DNA of 64,000 nucleotides from Cryptomeria japonica (Eukaryota > Streptophyta > Pinopsida > Cupressales > Cupressaceae), in NCBI RefSeq assembly GCF_030272615.1, contig NC_081406.1:479476900-479540899 (forward strand), read 5' to 3'. The notes under the pieces are model-generated. The model saw only the letters and a program-made list of their open reading frames with translations, was not told the DNA's origin and did not search any database. The position numbers and the translations under genes are program-made. Below, piece after piece: positions 1-11,800 of this stretch; positions within the stretch are counted from its first letter, which is position 1; every line of letters begins with the position of its first letter.

Positions 1-84
1 CATGACAGTATTTTGTATTAAAAGTTATAATCTGTTAACAATTGATTCACCCCCTCTCTCAGTTGTTCATTGGTTATCCTAACA
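1..84 (+). repeat. 3' end of the 5' LTR of element A
   Basis: These bases match the end of the LTR at 4661-5931, including the pyrimidine tract and the terminal CCTAACA. The primer-binding site follows one base later. Confidence 0.85.
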
Positions 85-98
85 ATTGGTATCATAGC
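85..98 (+). other. Primer-binding site of element A (initiator Met-tRNA type)
   Basis: TTGGTATCATAGC directly after the LTR end differs by one base from the usual plant Copia site TGGTATCAGAGC, which pairs with the 3' end of initiator Met-tRNA to prime minus-strand DNA synthesis. Confidence 0.8.
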
Positions 99-142
99 TT
101 TGGTCCTCTTTTGCAGAAGCTTAACCGCTTGAGGTAGATCCT

Positions 143-3100
143 ATGGCAACTAACACCTCTAATCCATCGGCAACTATTTTTAGAAGAGAAATCTCTAAGC
201 CTGATGGAACAAATTATGGGATATGGAAAATTCAAATGGAGACTCATCTTAGATGTATTGGCGAGGATATTTGGGAGATCTCTGAGAAAGGATACAGACC
301 TTATGATTTGGCATCTAGCAATCCTGCTCCTGTAGACTTGGATAAGAATATCGAAAATGATTGCAGAGCTAGAGAAGCCCTCTTGTATGCACTTACTAAT
401 TAGTAGATCATGGGATTAAGTGATAAATCATTGGCTAAGGTTATGTGGGACAAATTTTAAACTTTGAATGAAGGTGATCCTACTGTCAAAATTACTAAAC
501 TTGATGGTTATCGAGTAAGATATGAAAACTTGAAAATGGAAGATAATGAAAGAATTGTTGTGTTTATGGAAAGAGTAAATGAGATTGTTATGGGAATTCA
601 ATGTTGTGGAGGATTTCTAAGTGAAGATGAAAAAGTTTCCAAAGTCTTGAGAGCCCTTCCACCGGCTTACAAGATGAAGGCAACTGTAATTAGTGAGTTA
701 AGATCAATGACAAACACTTTAGTTAACAAAGACATTCTGATTGGTAAATTATCTGCTTTTGAGCTTGAAGAATTTGGATCTCTGGAGCTGTAAAATTTGA
801 ACCTTCTTTTCATGAATCAGCATCATCAACATCTATCAGAAAAACTAATTGGAAAGCCCTTTATAAAAAATAATTAGAAGACATGAGGAAATAAGATGAA
901 GAATTTGAGCAACTTGAAGCCTTATTTGCTAGAAAAGTAGCTAAAAGACCAACTGGAAGTAAGTATGAAGGATAAGCACCTTTTAAATATTTTTCATGTA
1001 ATAAGATTGGTCATTTTGCATCTAGATGTCTTGAAAGGAATGCAAGGTTTGAGGAAAGAGATAAGAAATCTTTTAATCCTAACCAAAACAAATATAGAGT
1101 CAAGAAAAGTAAACAATGCTACATAGCAGATGAGGAAGGAGTAACTAATGACTCTAGAGATGAACCAACAAAAGACTCTACTAGTGGATCTTGAAATGGA
1201 AAAAAAATTGGTGTTCTATGCTTTGAAGGAAGATGAACCAGAACTGGCAGAAAAATTTGAAGATAAGGATGAATGGGTAATTGATAGTGGATGCTCACAT
1301 CATATGACTGGAGATTAAGGGAAATTTTTGTCCCTACAAGAATACAATGGCGGTCAAGGCAGATTTGGAGATGACAAGGCATATATGATCAAAGGTAGAG
1401 GTATTATTTCTTTGGATGGCAAGCATAATACTGATAATATCTATTATGTAGAAGGTTTAAAGAATAATCTTTTGAGTGTTCGTCAATTGGTTGATAAGGG
1501 TTTTCAACTTCAGTTTAAAGATATAAAATGCAAAATCATTAACAAGACTGGTTTGGAGATTGCAACCGGTATTCAGACTGGAAGTAATATATTTCACTTG
1601 AACACTGGTAATAAGACATGTTTAATTCCTCAAATTGATGAGAGTTGGCTATGTCATAAGAGGTTATGTCATTTTAATTTTGATTGTACTGTTAAGATCA
1701 GTTCAACTAAGGCAGTCAAAGATATACCTAAGATTATGAAGCCTTATAATCCGGTATGTAAGGAATGTCAATTGGGTAAGAAAGTCAGAAGTTCTTTTAA
1801 GAGTATACATGATAAATCTAATGATGTACTTGATTTGATTCACACTAACTTATGTGGTCCAACAAGGACTAGAAGCTTTTGAGGTGATAGGTATTTCATG
1901 TTGATTATTGATGACTATTCTAGAATGGTGTGGGTGACTTATCTAAGGGAGAAGTCTGAAGCTTTTGAGAAATTCAATATCTTTAAAGTGAAGGTTGAAA
2001 TAGAAACTGGATTAAAAATCAAATGTCTAAGATCAGATCATGGCGGTGAGTTCACTTCTCATGAATTTAACAGTTATTGTGAGACAAATGGAACCTAGAG
2101 ACAATTATCGACACCTAGGACTTAGCAAAATAGAGTAGTGGAAAGAAATAACAGAACCATTTTGCATGCAGCTAGATCTATGATGATGGAAGCCAAATTC
2201 CCTCATATCTACTGGAGATAAGAAGTGAGTACAATAGTTTACACATTCAACAGAGTTCATATCAAAGGTGAAACCATAAGACCCCTTATGAACTATGGTT
2301 TGGACATACACCTACTATTAAATATTTTAGAATTTTTGGAAGTAAATGCTATATCAAAAGAGATGATTCAATGAGAAAGTTTGATCCTAGATGTGATCAA
2401 GGGATATTTCTTGGCTATTCAATTCAGAGAAAAATATATAGATGTTATAACAAAAGATTGCAGAAAATTGTGGAGAGTGCTAATGTGAAAGTGGATGAAC
2501 AGTACATAAATCATTCTATATCATATGACAGTGAACCGGCAGTGGAAATGATCATAATTGAACCAGCAATGCCTCAACCGGTACAAGAAGCTGAGACAGT
2601 TACATCGGCACAATCAAAAAATTTAACTGTGAATGATGATCAGAGTAGTGAACCTGAAGTTCAAAAGACACCAAGGTATGTAAGATTAAATCATTCTAAA
2701 GATCAAATCATTGGAGATAGGAACAAGGGAGTTATGACAAGAAGAAAACTGGAAAATAAAGAGGTATATTTCTCAAGTTGAACTAGCAACTATTATTGAA
2801 GCTTGTAAGGATAAACATTGGTTAAAGGCTATGGAAGATGAATTAAATCTGATAGAGAAAAATGAGACTTGGTCTTTAGTTCTCCGGCCTAAAAATAAGA
2901 TTCTTATTGCAACTAAATAGGTTTTTAGGAATAAACTAAATGAGGATGGTCAAGTTGTAAGGAACAAGGCTAGATTGCTTTGTAAAGTTTATTCTCAAAT
3001 GGAAGGAATTTATTATGGTGAGACATTTGCACCTGTAGCTAGAATTGAAGTTGTTAGACTATTTCTTGCCTATGTAGCTTATAAAAACTATAAGGTTTAT

Positions 3101-4312
3101 CAAATGGATGTTAAATGTGCATTTTTTAATGGTGAGCTTGAGGAAGAATTTTACATCAAGCAACCTGATGAATTTTCACTAACAAATGATAAAGATATGG
3201 TTTGCAGATTGAAGAAAGATTTATATGGTCTGAAACAGGCTCCTAGAGCTTGGTATGCAAGGTTGGATAAATATCTTTTGAAGCTTGGTTTTACTAAAGG
3301 CAGTGCTGATAGTAATCTATATTATAAGATCACTGATAATGATATTCTAATTATTGAAGTATTTATTGATGATTTCATTTTTGGAGGAGAAGATAAATTG
3401 TGCATGGAATTTACTAACAACATGAAGAATGAATTTGAAATGTCCATGATTGGTGAGATAAAAAATTTCTTAGGTTTATAGATTACTCAAACGGACAAAA
3501 GTATTTTTATTTGTCAAACTAAGTATCTGAGGGAATTGTTGAAGAAGTTTGGTATGGATAATTCCAAACCGGTAAGTACTCCTATGGCGGCAAGTGAGAA
3601 ATTATCTATCAAGGATACTTCTACATCGATTAATCGGACTAGGTATAAGTCTATGATTGGTGGTTTGTTATATCTAACTCAGACTAGACCTAATATTATG
3701 AATGCAATAAGTATTGTTTCAAGATATCAAAGTAATCCTAAAGAAAATTATGAATGTGCATTAAAGAGGATATTCTGATATGTGCAAGGAACAACAAAAT
3801 ATGGCTTATGGTATTCTAAAAATGATGATTTCACTTTATGTGCATATACTGACTCAGATTGGTCAGGAGATATTGATGACAGGAAGAGCACTTCTGGTGG
3901 AGCTTTCTTTCTTGGAAAGAATCTGGTTTCATGGATCAACAAAAAACAATCATGCATTTCTTTATCTACTATAGAAGTTGAGTATGTTGCAGCAAAAACT
4001 AATTGCACTCAAGTCTTGTGGATGAAGCAAATGTTGAAGGATATCAGGGTAAATAGTAGTGAACCGTTAGTTATCTTTTGTGATAACTCTGCAGCTATTA
4101 ACATGTCTATGAATCTAGTATTTCACTATAAGACTAAGCATATTTCAATAAAGTATAACTTTCTGAAGGACAAGGTAGAAGCAAAGGAAGTCAAATTGGT
4201 TTGTGTGAACACTAAATAATAGATTGTAGATATATTCACTAAACCACTTTCTAAGGAATCATTTGAGTATTTGAGAGATAGACTAGGGTTTTTTACAACT
4301 CTGGTAGAGACT
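143..4312 (+). pseudogene. Copia gag-pol polyprotein of A, broken
   Basis: One ancestral frame holds nearly all parts in order. Gag starts at 143 with the FDGTNY-type segment (here PDGTNYGIW). A zinc knuckle near 985-1029 has its first Cys changed to Tyr. The protease motif DSGCSHHMTGD lies near 1280. The integrase zinc-binding and core regions span about 1630-2330. Reverse transcriptase runs from about 2900, with QMDVKCAF near 3100 and FIDD in place of YVDD near 3360. RNase H lies at about 3780-4020, ending in a DIFTKP-type tail. The first integrase Asp (HTDLCGP in relatives) is Asn at 1847-1849. About 2300-2800 reads in another frame, so indels are present. Stops at 401, 458 and 1316 and others interrupt it. 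The final stop has become Trp (TGG at 4313). No activity is expected. Confidence 0.9.
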
Positions 4313-4395
4313 TGGTCGATGAAGTTTGTCATTAGTCTGGCATGCATTATCAGAGACATTATTCATTCTAACACTGATGAGTGGTGCTACTACTT

Positions 4396-4660
4396 AGGGG
4401 GAGTAGTCATCTTTGAGATTCAGAGGTTTATATCATCGCTTTGATATTTTTGTCAGACTTTTGGCATTGATGTCAAAGGGGGAGTGATAGTAATGTGAAA
4501 AATCATTTAGAACCTTAAAGAGATATCATTTATGGGGGGGGGAGTTGTTTATATTCAGGAGATTGTTGGTTGTCTTCCATAGGAGATGACTTGTTTGGCA
4601 CTTCTTGGTACTTAGATGTTTTTCACATCTAGTGTTGCCATCAATGACAAAAGGGGAGAT
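4396..4660 (+). promoter_or_regulatory. Three purine tracts before the 3' LTR of A
   Basis: Purine-rich blocks lie near 4396-4404 (after CTTA), at 4475-4484 (AAAGGGGGAG) and at 4649-4660 (AAAAGGGGAGAT). The last abuts the LTR and is the polypurine tract that primes plus-strand DNA. The same three blocks recur in D and E. Multiple tracts are known from Sireviruses; placing A there is inference. Confidence 0.7.
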
Positions 4661-5931
4661 TGTTGGCATTATGGATGAATTGATTATGTGTTGCATTGAT
4701 GTTTTGTCATTGATGTCAACACTAGCTGTTATGATTGGTTACCGACAAACAGGTTTTGGTTACCACTAGAAGATCTAGTGTTACCGGCATAAGAGACTAT
4801 CTATTGGACACTTTTGACATGTTTGGATCAGTGAAGTATGTTTGATTTCATGTGTTATGTGCTCCATCAGTATGTTTTGGTCAGATGGTATTGTCTTGGC
4901 AATCAGATGCTATCATACACTCTGGTAAACCCTTACCGACACTAGTTTAAGGCTTTACTGATAGAGCTTTCATTGAGGAATCATGACAGGATGCGTAATT
5001 GGTGTTGGCGTAGCTTCTTCATGGATTTTAAGATGTTTAAGAAGTTCTTTGATTGTGCTTCAACTACTTGAAGATGTTGTTTTGGCATGGTTGACCCAAA
5101 ATAGGTTTGGTACCTATCTAGGTTATGGATTGATATCATGCTAACGTGTACTCTACACATTACCGGGATATGTCGAGAGGATTTATGGTTTGTTATTGTT
5201 GTTTTCGTCTTAAGTTGACATGGCATATCATTGTAATAATGAATTATGTAATAATCTCTTTTAGGTGGCCGACCTAATTTGTTTAGGCCTTAGGGTTTGT
5301 ATAAATAAGAGATAGAAACTCTTTGTAGTACAACATGGTTATTGAAAAGGTCATGCTCAAGGAAAGTAATGTGTGAATATTGTAATGTCATTCAGGCAGA
5401 GGAGTTGGTCGATCATTGGTGATTGAACTGGATTCAAAAGAGGATTTAGTCCTCCAACACTGAGCTTAACTAGGACTGTAATTAGGCATGGTAGATGTTA
5501 TCTTTGGTAGTTCACTCTATTGGATTATTGTCCATTTATCTTGAGATAGTTGTAGCCTCTTTGTAGCCAATAAGACTCTTTTGTAATGAGTAGTATGCTC
5601 TAGGCAGTGTGCCTTCCTGCAAGTGCAGGCCCCTCATTGTAACACATACTTTCTGCAAAAGTATCATCTTATTATGGGTAGGCTTCCCACCATGGTTTTT
5701 CTCTTTTCGGGTTTTCCATGTACAAATCATGGTGTTATGTGGTATGGTTACTTTGCATTGAATATCTGGTTAATTGTTAAATTGTATTGTCTATCGGTAT
5801 CTCTTCCTACTGGCATCTGTATGTGTTTTACCTGTACTTGATTTATTTAAGGTTGTATTGTGGATTAAAATTTATAATTTGTTAACAACTGATTCACCCC
5901 CCCTCTTTGTTGTTCACCTGTTATCCTAACA
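4661..5931 (+). repeat. 3' LTR of element A
   Basis: It begins TGTTGGCATT after the purine tract and ends CCTAACA, giving near-inverted TGTTGG/CCTAACA ends. The last 84 bases match the partial 5' LTR. A CCTGCA-AG-TGCAGG hairpin at 5616-5629 and the following GTGGG...TTTCCCACC-like region recur in other LTRs of this window. Confidence 0.88.
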
Positions 5932-5934
5932 CAA

Positions 5935-6320
5935 GATAGTGGGGGTCATCCCTTACATCATCTCTTGTTTCCACACGAGATCATTTTACTTCTTTTTCTC
6001 TTCATGCGGAATAGCGGGAGAGATCTCTTCCTTTACCTTTTTATCCTATATGACCAATTTCTTTGGTCATCCATGTCGTGGGATAGTAGGGGACAAAAAC
6101 GCATTATCTTTTCTTAACCCCATGTGACCCCTCTTCTTTAGTCTTCACCAATATGGGATAGCAGGAGACATATTTTGGTTAGCCTTTTGTGTTATCTAGC
6201 AAGGTAACCACTCTTAAATCCTTCACGGTGTGGGATGGCGGGATAGACCATTTTCCTCCAACTTTTTTATCCCGCAGGGTTATTTGCTTACCTTCCAACT
6301 CACCGTAGGGTAATGGGATG
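5935..6320. repeat. Degenerate ~75-bp tandem repeat, about five copies
   Basis: A GGGATAG-C-GGAGA-like core recurs near 6006, 6078, 6154, 6231 and 6306, spaced about 72-77 bases, each preceded by a pyrimidine-rich TTTTTATCC or CTTCACC stretch. Divergence between copies is high. I do not recognise the family. Confidence 0.55.
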
Positions 6321-6742
6321 CCTAGTGCACATACATGATGGGTCCCACATGAACACAACACAACATAAGCAAACCATTGAGCCACTAACACATGGACAGA
6401 TGGGGACCACTCAAATCTGAGATGCCCTTTCCAATAAAACATGATTCGCTAACAAGCGACCGAGGTTGTTTAGTCAAACCACCATACTAGTTGAACTGAC
6501 ATGAATGAATAAAACTAAGTCTGCATTCCTCTTGGATCAAACCCAATAGGTCAAGCACGTTATATGGCATATATAGATCAGCACTCTGCACTCTGCAACC
6601 CAGCCACATTTTTTCTGCAACCTACAACATTTGTGTAGTTGTATGGCATAGCATGCATGTTATGCACATCACTTGGTTTTTGTGTTATGCACACTTGCTA
6701 CCTGCTTCTCTACAACCTCTTGGCATCCCTATAACATTGATT
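6321..6742. other. Spacer without recognisable gene
   Basis: There is no long reading frame or recognisable LTR edge. An imperfect repeat of GCACTCTGCA/CTGCAACC lies near 6580-6600. It could be the distal part of element B's 3' LTR, but no matching copy was found to prove that. Confidence 0.4.
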
Positions 6743-6829
6743 GACATCAATGATAATAATGCCAATAATCTCCTAACATCCTTTTGACATCAATGACAAT
6801 AATGCCAACAATCTCGCTCTTTGGCATTC
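6743..6829 (-). repeat. 43-bp duplication at the probable 3' LTR start of element B
   Basis: Read on the minus strand, a purine-rich stretch (AAAGAGCGAGAT) is followed by TGTTGGCATT at 6810, the usual internal/LTR junction of these Copia elements. A second, diverged copy of the same junction lies 43 bases farther on. The matching 5' LTR end was not found, so this LTR is defined by one edge only. Confidence 0.5.
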
Positions 6830-7192
6830 ATGTCAATATACTTTCAAACCTCTCTCAGACCATTTCTCCAACCATTTCTCCCCCTTTGACAACAATGGAA
6901 AAGGGTATTGCAACTAACTATCAATTCTGCATGAACTCCCTCTTTGATTTTCTATAGAAATGAATGGAACTTCCGATTTCGATCATGAGACAAATTCAAT
7001 ACATTAGAAATTTCCTTTACAACTTCCTTTGTTTCCTATAAAACTAGATGAACCATTATTACAATATAAAAAAGCATTACCAATGTTGCTTACAAAAAAA
7101 AGAAAAATCCCCCTGAGACTGTACATGAGGTTCAAGGCAGAAATAATAGAAAAAATATGCTCCCCTTGAACCATAGACTACTCCAAAAACAC

Positions 7193-7240
7193 TTAATTGT
7201 CGCAGGTGGGTGGAAGAACATCCAATTTCTATCTTAGTTA
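7193..7240 (-). pseudogene. C-terminal codons of element B pol, cut off by element C
   Basis: On the minus strand these 16 codons hold the KLDVLP-type tail that follows the last FQYLR-like residues of Copia pol, and end in TAA at 7193-7195. The preceding codons lie 13.7 kb away at 20942 onward. An in-frame TAG sits just before the tail. Confidence 0.7.
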
Positions 7241-8559
7241 TAATGAATAATGATGAACAACTAAGGTCCTGACTAGTACTTGGGGGGGGGGGGGGGGGGG
7301 GCAGTGAATCAGTACACACAAAAACTTCACAACATTTTATCAAATTAAATTACAACTGACTGGTTGTCTTCACCACTAAGCATAACCATGGCTATACTGG
7401 TTAAGCACAGATACTTCAAGCAACATTCCACATATCTCAAATCTTGATAACTACTTTACCAGTTTAGGCATGCATGAGTTGCATCAATAATACCACAATC
7501 ATTTAGCACTGCATGCATATTCAACTTTAATCAAAAACTACTCAATCATCACATGAAAACTCACAACTCATAACACACATATTTTTCACGTGGAAACCCA
7601 AATGGGAAAACCACGGTGGGGTGAATACCCACAAACTTGTTTTGAACTATTTTGAAGTCCACTCTATTAGGAGCTTGGTTTGGTTAAAGACTTTATAATA
7701 AGGTTTTGTTAGAAACCGATCCTATTAGGGATCACCCGATTAAGGGATGGCTATAAATCCTGTTAAAGGTTACCTCACTAGAGGATTTAAAGAACTCAAT
7801 GAACTTGAGTCACCTGGTTAGAGGATTTGCAACAAGCATGTTAAAGCTACCCGGTCAAGGGATTTTCCTTATGTTGAAATGGTTAGAAGTCAACAAGTAA
7901 AGCTCTGAACTGATAACATCACTACTTGCTAAGGTATATCATTTTTAGCTCCTCTCCTCTGCAATCACACTCTACAGAATCCACACTCTGGTTTGGCAAG
8001 TATCTCAACATGCAGACACAAACATATCATTTTGCAACACAATCAAGAACAAACATCATCGATCTTATAGACAACAATTAGGTCGGTAGCATAAACCCTA
8101 AGCCCTAAACATTTTAGGTTTATAAATTACAAGTGGTCCAATCCTAACCATTAAATTCATTGCATAGAATAAAACAATCTAAGATAGATCTCAAGACATT
8201 CTGCATCGTCCAATCTTCACCACATCTAAAAAATGGTAACCCATCACATGCTCTTCATACACCGCTCAGAACATCATGCATTCCTGAGGTAGGAATTAAA
8301 TGCATTTGATCTTCACACGCAAGATCCTCAAGGAAATCCTTCACATGCATATAACTAACATGGTATCCTGATCCTTATCCTTATAGTTCACAAAACACCA
8401 TCAATTGCACTACATAAGCCAAACTGGAAACCCTAGAGCTGAATAGAGACTACCATCCAGTAGTAACACTTAGTGAACCCTGACTATGAACCCCGACTTC
8501 AGTTCACTTATTGACATCAATGAAAACATACACTATCACTGTTTAATCACATGCCAACA
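7241..8559 (-). repeat. 3' LTR of element C
   Basis: It is the left-hand copy. It starts TAATGAATAATG, where the partner has TGATGAATAATG, and ends TGCCAACA. Similarity to 19678-20936 runs its whole length from CAGTGAATCAGTACACAC onward. The minus-strand purine tract (CCAAAGGGGAAGAT) is adjacent at 8560-8573. Confidence 0.88.
7282..7301. repeat. 20-base G homopolymer in the C LTR
   Basis: Twenty consecutive G residues. The partner LTR has a shorter, interrupted G run, and that is where element D inserted. The exact length may be a sequencing artefact. Confidence 0.85.
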
Positions 8560-8830
8560 ATCTTCCCCTTTGGCATTGATGGTAATACTCAGTATATCAT
8601 TGCTCAGTAACATATACTAGTTCAATGTCAAATGATCACTACTACCACCATCTAGACTGGTCAGTGTGTGTTCTACCATATATCTTCTCCCCCTTTGAGA
8701 GAAATGCCAAAGTGGAGGCACAAGCTTCCAAGCTCCACTATGTTGCTCCCCCTATAGAGTAGCATCCTTCAACACATCAATCCTATAAGATCTGACATGG
8801 TAGTACCTAACTGATGTGGAGCACACATTT

Positions 8831-11800
8831 TTAATTTACTTCATGAAGGGGCAGAACCCCTAATTCACCTCTCAAATAGGTAAATATAGTCTTTGGTATG
8901 GGCTTAGTGAATATGTCTTCTAGCTGATCCTTACTGGAAACATGTTCTAATACAACCTCTTTATTCTGAACCTTTTATCTCAAGAAATGGTACTAGAGCT
9001 CAATGTGCTTTGTCCTAGCATGGAATACTGGATTTTTGGAAATATTGATTGCACTAGTATTATCATAGAAAATACTCACCAATTCAGATATAGGCACTTT
9101 GAAGTCATTCTGTTTATGCTTCATCTAGATTGCCTGAGTGCACTTCATAAATGTTGTCACATACTCTGCTTCAGCTATAGACTAGGAAATACAGCTCTGC
9201 TTCTTGCTCTTCCATGAGACTAGTCTTCTACCAAGGAAGAACGCTCCACCAGTTGTGCTCTTCCGACCGTCCACATTACCTGCCCAATCTGCATCAATAA
9301 ACTCTTTGAGACCAAAGTCACCATAGTATGGATACCACAATCCATAATCAACTATCCCTTTCAGATATCTAAGAATTCTCTTTACCACTACCAAGTGGGA
9401 TTCTCTTTGACTCTTCTAAAAATGGGCCACTATACCCACTACATGAGCAATATCTGGTTTGTTGTGCACCATATAGTGCAACTTACCGATCATTGACCGG
9501 TACTCCTTCTCATCCACCAATGGTGTATCATCCTCCTTTGTTAGTTTGATGTCGGTCACCATCAGTGTTCCAACTGGTTTGCTCTCCTCCATGCCAAAGG
9601 TCTTTAATACCTTTTTGATATACTTGGACTGGGTAATAAAGATACCCTCCTTCATCTGCTAAATCTATAGACCAATAAAGAACTTTATCTCTCCAATCAA
9701 ATACATCTCAAACTCTTTCTTCATTTCATTTATGAATGCATGGCTCATTTCATCATCTCCTCCAAAGATTATGTCATCTACAAATACTTCACAAATCAGA
9801 ATCTGATCACCTTCTGATTTTAGGTAGATGTTGTTCTCCTCACTTGTTCTCTAAAATCCTATCTTCACAAGATGAGAGTGTAACCATTCATACCATGCCC
9901 TTGGTGCTTGCTTCAATCCATATAGGGCCTTGCGTAATCTACACACCATGTTACTATCTTCTGACAAAGACAACCCATCTGATTGCTCAATATACACTTC
10001 TTCTTCTAGGATTCCATTCAAGAATGCAAACTTCACATCCATCTGGTATACCTTGAATCCCTTGAATGTTGCAAATGCAAGTATCATTCGAACACATTCC
10101 AGTCTAGCCACTGGGGCAAAGGTTTCTCCATAGTCTTCTCCCTCTTCCTGAGCATATCCCTTGCATGCAAGTCTTGACTTATTCCTTACCCATGTACCTT
10201 CTTCATTCAACGTATTCCTAAAGACCCATTTGGTACCTATTACATTCTCGTGTTCCATTTTGGGTACCAAGGACCATGTTGCATTCTTTTCTATCTGGTC
10301 CAACTCCTTTTCCATTACCTTTATCTAGTCTTCATCGGTAAATGCCTCTTTAGTGGTCTTAGGCTCAAATTCTGAAATCATGCACAAGTTTTTTTTCACC
10401 TTTCTCCTTGTGAGTATCCTTGCAACTTTATCTCCTATGGTCTACTTCAGATCATGATGTAGTTTCACATACCTAGGAATGACCATAGCTGGTTCTTCTT
10501 GTTTTTCCTCTTCTTCTTCCACTCCATCTTCTTCTTCACCTACTGCAGCTTCTACTAGTATAGGAACACTGAGGTCTTTCTAGTGTTTGCAACTTGTTTC
10601 CTTCTTCATCAGTTCCCAGAAGGCTACACCTAATTCATCTTCTGCTTTCTTGCTATAGGTTTCCTCAAGCTCCTCAGGAGATTCATCAACCCTGACATTG
10701 ATACTCTCAACAATTTTCTGAGTCCTATTGTTGTAGAATTTGAGAGATTTGATTTTAGTGGAATATCCCATAAATATTCCTTCATCACATTTAGCATCAA
10801 ACTTGCTCAGATGCTCACCTCTCTTGATATAGCACTTACTGCCAAACACTTTAAAATAACTCACATTAGGAGTTCTCCTGTTCCAGTACTCATAGGGGGT
10901 TTTGTCTTTACCTTTCTTGATGAGTACCTGGTTCATGGCATAGACTGCAAAGCTCACCACTTCTCTCCAAAAAGTGTGAGCTACCTTTCCTTGGATCAGC
11001 ATAGTTCTGGCCACTTCAACTGCAGTCTTGTTATTCCTTTATGCTATGCCATTCTGTTGTGGTGTCCTTGGGGTAGACAATTGCCTCTTAATGTTGTTCT
11101 CTTCATAGGTACTTGTTGAATTCATCATAAGTGAATTCACCTCCTTGATCGGTTCTTAGGCATTTTATTCTTCTACCGCTCTCCTCCTCCACCAATGCTT
11201 TAAAGGCTTTGAACTTTCCAAATGCCTCAGACTTGTCTTTCAAGAATGTGACCCACATCATTCTTGAGTAGCCATCGGTAAGAATCATTAAATATTTGAT
11301 CTCCTTGAATGCTTCTAGTTTTCATCGGACCACACAGATCGGTGTGCACTAGATCAAGTAAGTTCTCTGCCAAAAAGGACTTACCTTTGAATGTTGAGGA
11401 AGACATCTTCCAAAGTTGACATTCTCTGCATAAAGCATTCTCCGGTTTGTTCAACAAAGGCAATCCTCTTACTGCCTTGATCTTACTAGTCTTTACAATA
11501 TTATCAAAATTCATATGACAAATTCTCCTATGCCATATCCAACTATCATCAAATTTCACCATTAGGCACTGACTAATCTTGGCATTCAGCTGAAATGGGT
11601 TTCCTTTGGTCTTCTTACCAGTGGCAATAAGTTCACCACTTTTTCCAACTATTCTGCAGACTCCACCTTTTAACTCTAGAATGATTCCTTTGTCATTCAG
11701 CTGAGCAACACTCAAAAGGTTGTGCTTAAGGCCTTCCACCCACTAGACATCATCTGCACTGCTCTTTTCATTCAGTGAGATGGATCCTTTTCCTTTCACC

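Larger units (their letters stand above)
1..5931 (+). mobile_element. Copia LTR retrotransposon A (5' LTR truncated by window edge)
   Basis: Order seen: end of a 5' LTR, initiator-Met-tRNA primer site, gag, protease, integrase, reverse transcriptase, RNase H, purine tracts and a 3' LTR. Integrase before reverse transcriptase is the Ty1/copia order. Only the last 84 bases of the 5' LTR lie in the window, so the target duplication cannot be tested. The gag resembles that of D and E, so these are relatives. The copy is dead, with many stops and frameshifts. Confidence 0.93.

Noticed and set aside
6811-7240. Idea that B's complete 3' LTR could be delimited
   Set aside because: Only its internal edge can be supported. 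I could not align 5932-6810 with 26153-27337, so no outer boundary is claimed.
9736-10133. Plus-strand frames of 106 and 67 codons
   Set aside because: Antisense to the reverse transcriptase region of element C.
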